DNA from: Roseivirga spongicola
GTDB lineage: Bacteria; Bacteroidota; Bacteroidia; Cytophagales; Cyclobacteriaceae
Length of the DNA stretch: 64,000 nucleotides
Direction: 5' to 3'
Assembly (NCBI RefSeq): GCF_001592965.1
Contig: NZ_LRPC01000001.1
Span: forward strand, 434,001 to 498,000
Below are positions 62,297-64,000 of this stretch, in pieces. The notes below the pieces were generated by a model. The model worked only from the letters and a program-made list of their open reading frames with translations. It was not told where the DNA came from and ran no database searches. Position 1 is the first letter of the stretch, and each line of letters begins with the position of its first letter. Both the position numbers and the translations under genes were made by a program.

Positions 62297-64000
62297 TTAT
62301 GGCCTGCCACCATCATCTTCATCTTCTTTCTTGGCCTGCTTCTTTTTCTTCTTTAGAAGCCCTTCTAATACCCCTTTTGCCTTTTCTTTTACTTCTTCCA
62401 ATTTTTTATCTACAGAGTCTTTCTCTACCCCTAATTTGCCAGCAGCAACAGCAGCAATACTATCTTTTCTAGACTGAAGAAGACTATCTATTTTCGCCTT
62501 GGCGGTATCTGTTTTAGCCTGAATAACCTGTCTGGCCGAATCTTTTGCAACATCTACTTTCTCCTGAACTTCTTGCTTTACCTCTTCCTTTTTCTCCTCT
62601 ACTTTGGCCTCTACACTTGCCTGAACAGTTTGCTTAATTCCACTACCATCGGCAGAAGCAATGCTCTTCAAAGAGAATTTAGGATCAGAGAAAACTCCAC
62701 CCATACCAATATTCAAGATGAGGTTATCTCCAGTAAGTTTATTGCTAGTCCCTGTTAAAGACGAAACCAGACTATTCAGTTGAGCTCCCACTTGGCCAGC
62801 AGGCACATTCATAGCCAAAGTATAATCTATAGAACCGTCTATTCCAGTACTCCCAGCAATAGTAGTTTTGTAGTCTCCCAAGTTCAGGTCGAATGGCTTA
62901 ACAAAGAGTCTCCCATCTTTTATTTCAGCAGTCATCTTTACTTTATCTAGGGTGGCTGCCCCCACATCGCTCAATTTTGTAACACTGGCTAAACCAGAGA
63001 GTAGATTAGACTGACCCAAGCTAGCCTGTAGAATTTGTATAAGCCCTCCACCAGTAAGACTACTATAGTCAGGCATCATGTCAGAACCCAATGCCCCCTT
63101 AATATTAAAGTCAGTGGAGAAAAGCCCTGTCATGTTTTGAGTGACTGGAGCCATTTTTTGTACCATATCTATAGATTGGAATGAAGCAGGGATTGAGATT
63201 TCTTGGGCTCCGAACTTGAAATCGAAGGTTGGTTTTTCAGGCTTACTATCATATTCACCAGTAGCCGATACTTTTCCATTTAGTGCATCAAAACCAGCAT
63301 TATTTAGTGCAACAGCTCCATTTTTAACCTCTATGCGCCCAGCCATATTATTTAGCGTAAGGCTGTTATACTTCACTTGATTCACTCTTGTGGTTAAGTT
63401 GAACACTACATTCTCCGGTATTCGCACTACCTCTAGAGGCTCTCCAGATTCGGTAGTTTCCTCAAGCTCATCGGAATCTGTCATCCACTCATTCACATTC
63501 AGTTGATCTGCCTCCACACTTAAGGCTCCTGTTAAAACCTCATCGTTAAGAGCAAAACCTAAGTAGTTTTCTATCTTACCGTTCATTTTGTAAGGTGTAG
63601 AACCGGCCTTTCCTGAATAGTTCGCTAGGGTAATTGCATTATTATCAAACCTAGCTTCGGCATTTGATATAGTAATTTCTTGCTCAACAGCATCTCCCTT
63701 ATAGCTAAAGTCCGTCAAAACCAAATCTCCAGATGTTGGAAGTCTACTGTAGCGCTTGGCCTCTAAATCCTTCATATTACCACTGCTTTGCAGGTTGGTA
63801 TTCACCTTGCCTTTGAGCTGCATTCCTTCCATAGGATACATAGCCATCAGCTTCTCTAAGTCTAAAGAACCACTTGACTTTACGTTCCAAGAAAAATTAT
63901 CGGGGTTTACCAGCTTAATTTGAGCTACAAACTCTTGACCATCGAGGTTAAGAGAAAGGTTATCTATATTAATTTCAGTGTCTGCCATTTGGCCAGACTT
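62297..64000 (-). CDS. AsmA-family protein, 5' end outside window
   Basis: At least 567 aa, and the frame runs open past the window edge; the ATG at 63988 is probably internal, since AsmA-like proteins are usually 800 aa or more with an N-terminal membrane anchor. Seen: beta-rich repeats typical of the AsmA_2/DUF3971-like region (GSLDLEKLMAMYPMEGMQLK, FDFKFGAQEISIPASFQSID), the C-terminal AsmA signature (GGLIQILQASLGQSNLLSGL, then LFVKPFDLNLGDYKTTIAGS and DGSIDYTLAM). A 130-aa Lys/Glu/Ala-rich coiled tail ends in KKKKKQAKK and DEDDGG. The family bridges inner and outer membranes for lipid transport (established for AsmA/TamB). Confidence 0.85.
   Translation of the reverse strand, partial: KSGQMADTEINIDNLSLNLDGQEFVAQIKLVNPDNFSWNVKSSGSLDLEKLMAMYPMEGMQLKGKVNTNLQSSGNMKDLEAKRYSRLPTSGDLVLTDFSYKGDAVEQEITISNAEARFDNNAITLANYSGKAGSTPYKMNGKIENYLGFALNDEVLTGALSVEADQLNVNEWMTDSDELEETTESGEPLEVVRIPENVVFNLTTRVNQVKYNSLTLNNMAGRIEVKNGAVALNNAGFDALNGKVSATGEYDSKPEKPTFDFKFGAQEISIPASFQSIDMVQKMAPVTQNMTGLFSTDFNIKGALGSDMMPDYSSLTGGGLIQILQASLGQSNLLSGLASVTKLSDVGAATLDKVKMTAEIKDGRLFVKPFDLNLGDYKTTIAGSTGIDGSIDYTLAMNVPAGQVGAQLNSLVSSLTGTSNKLTGDNLILNIGMGGVFSDPKFSLKSIASADGSGIKQTVQASVEAKVEEKKEEVKQEVQEKVDVAKDSARQVIQAKTDTAKAKIDSLLQSRKDSIAAVAAGKLGVEKDSVDKKLEEVKEKAKGVLEGLLKKKKKQAKKEDEDDGGRP

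Noticed and set aside
1-64000. tRNA, rRNA, CRISPR arrays, insertion sequences, prophage or integron
   Set aside because: Reading through the intergenic regions showed no cloverleaf-like sequence, no regularly spaced repeat array and no transposase or integrase frame.

Overview
The window looks like a chromosomal segment of a low-to-mid GC marine-type member of the phylum Bacteroidota, most likely order Cytophagales (Roseivirga/Fulvivirga/Marivirga-like; the genus is a guess). The reasons are type IX secretion sorting domains (CHU_C type and type A), an ECF sigma/FecR/STN module, a MurF-Alr fusion, DUF4286, TonB receptors with a carboxypeptidase-regulatory N-domain, a Pycsar-effector-like HD protein, promoters close to TTG-N17..23-TAnnTTTG, few Shine-Dalgarno sites and many TTG starts. 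I see no rRNA, tRNA, CRISPR array, transposase or prophage.

Layout. 1-4014: DUF4129/DUF4350/MoxR/DUF58 operon (MoxR-type chaperone system), followed by intergenic palindromic repeats and a DinB-like gene. 5.6-6.3 kb: LytTR response regulator gene broken by one in-frame TAG. 6.3-6.9 kb: structured non-coding stretch with a 21-nt-spaced direct repeat and a strong terminator. 6.9-8.0 kb: ureohydrolase-fold protein with substituted metal ligands. 8.3-11.9 kb (minus): LuxR-type regulator, TPR histidine kinase and two single-domain receivers. 12-13.6 kb: rho with its terminator. 13.9-18.4 kb: serS, a T9SS-secreted lectin-like protein, a GNAT and a DUF4286 gene.

18.4-25.4 kb is a carotenoid cluster: cruF-like hydratase, crtZ, a CarH-like B12 photoreceptor-repressor, an ECF sigma factor, crtI, crtB, ispH and crtW. 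Repeated TTGT(T)nAA sites overlap the sigma-factor promoter, which suggests light/B12 control. With a cyclase, crtE and crtD from elsewhere, the genes would fit a flexixanthin-like ketocarotenoid. 25.4-34.6 kb: MacB-type ABC pair, HD-PycTM fusion protein, SdiA-regulated-like propeller, and a metallophosphoesterase fused to an Omp85-like barrel.

34.6-38.5 kb: a multi-PAS histidine kinase gene broken by one in-frame TAA, divergent from an intact LytTR regulator. 38.5-45.6 kb: propeller lipoprotein, cytochrome c, lysA, a Phe/Asp/Met-rich T9SS protein divergent from an OmpR-type two-component pair with four helically phased GTTAA repeats between them, and a HisA paralogue lacking its catalytic Asp. 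45.6-58.3 kb: TonB receptor, CsaA-like protein, MurF-Alr, a previously easy-to-miss 51-aa gene, HTTM protein, feoAB, and a sigma/FecR/STN module. 58.4-64 kb: membrane MutS-like ATPase, purK-purE, a small hypothetical gene and an AsmA-like protein running off the right edge.

The most notable points are the two single-codon nonsense breaks in sensory genes, the phased operator arrays at 42.4 kb and 20.8 kb, and the HD-PycTM protein without a cyclase neighbour.
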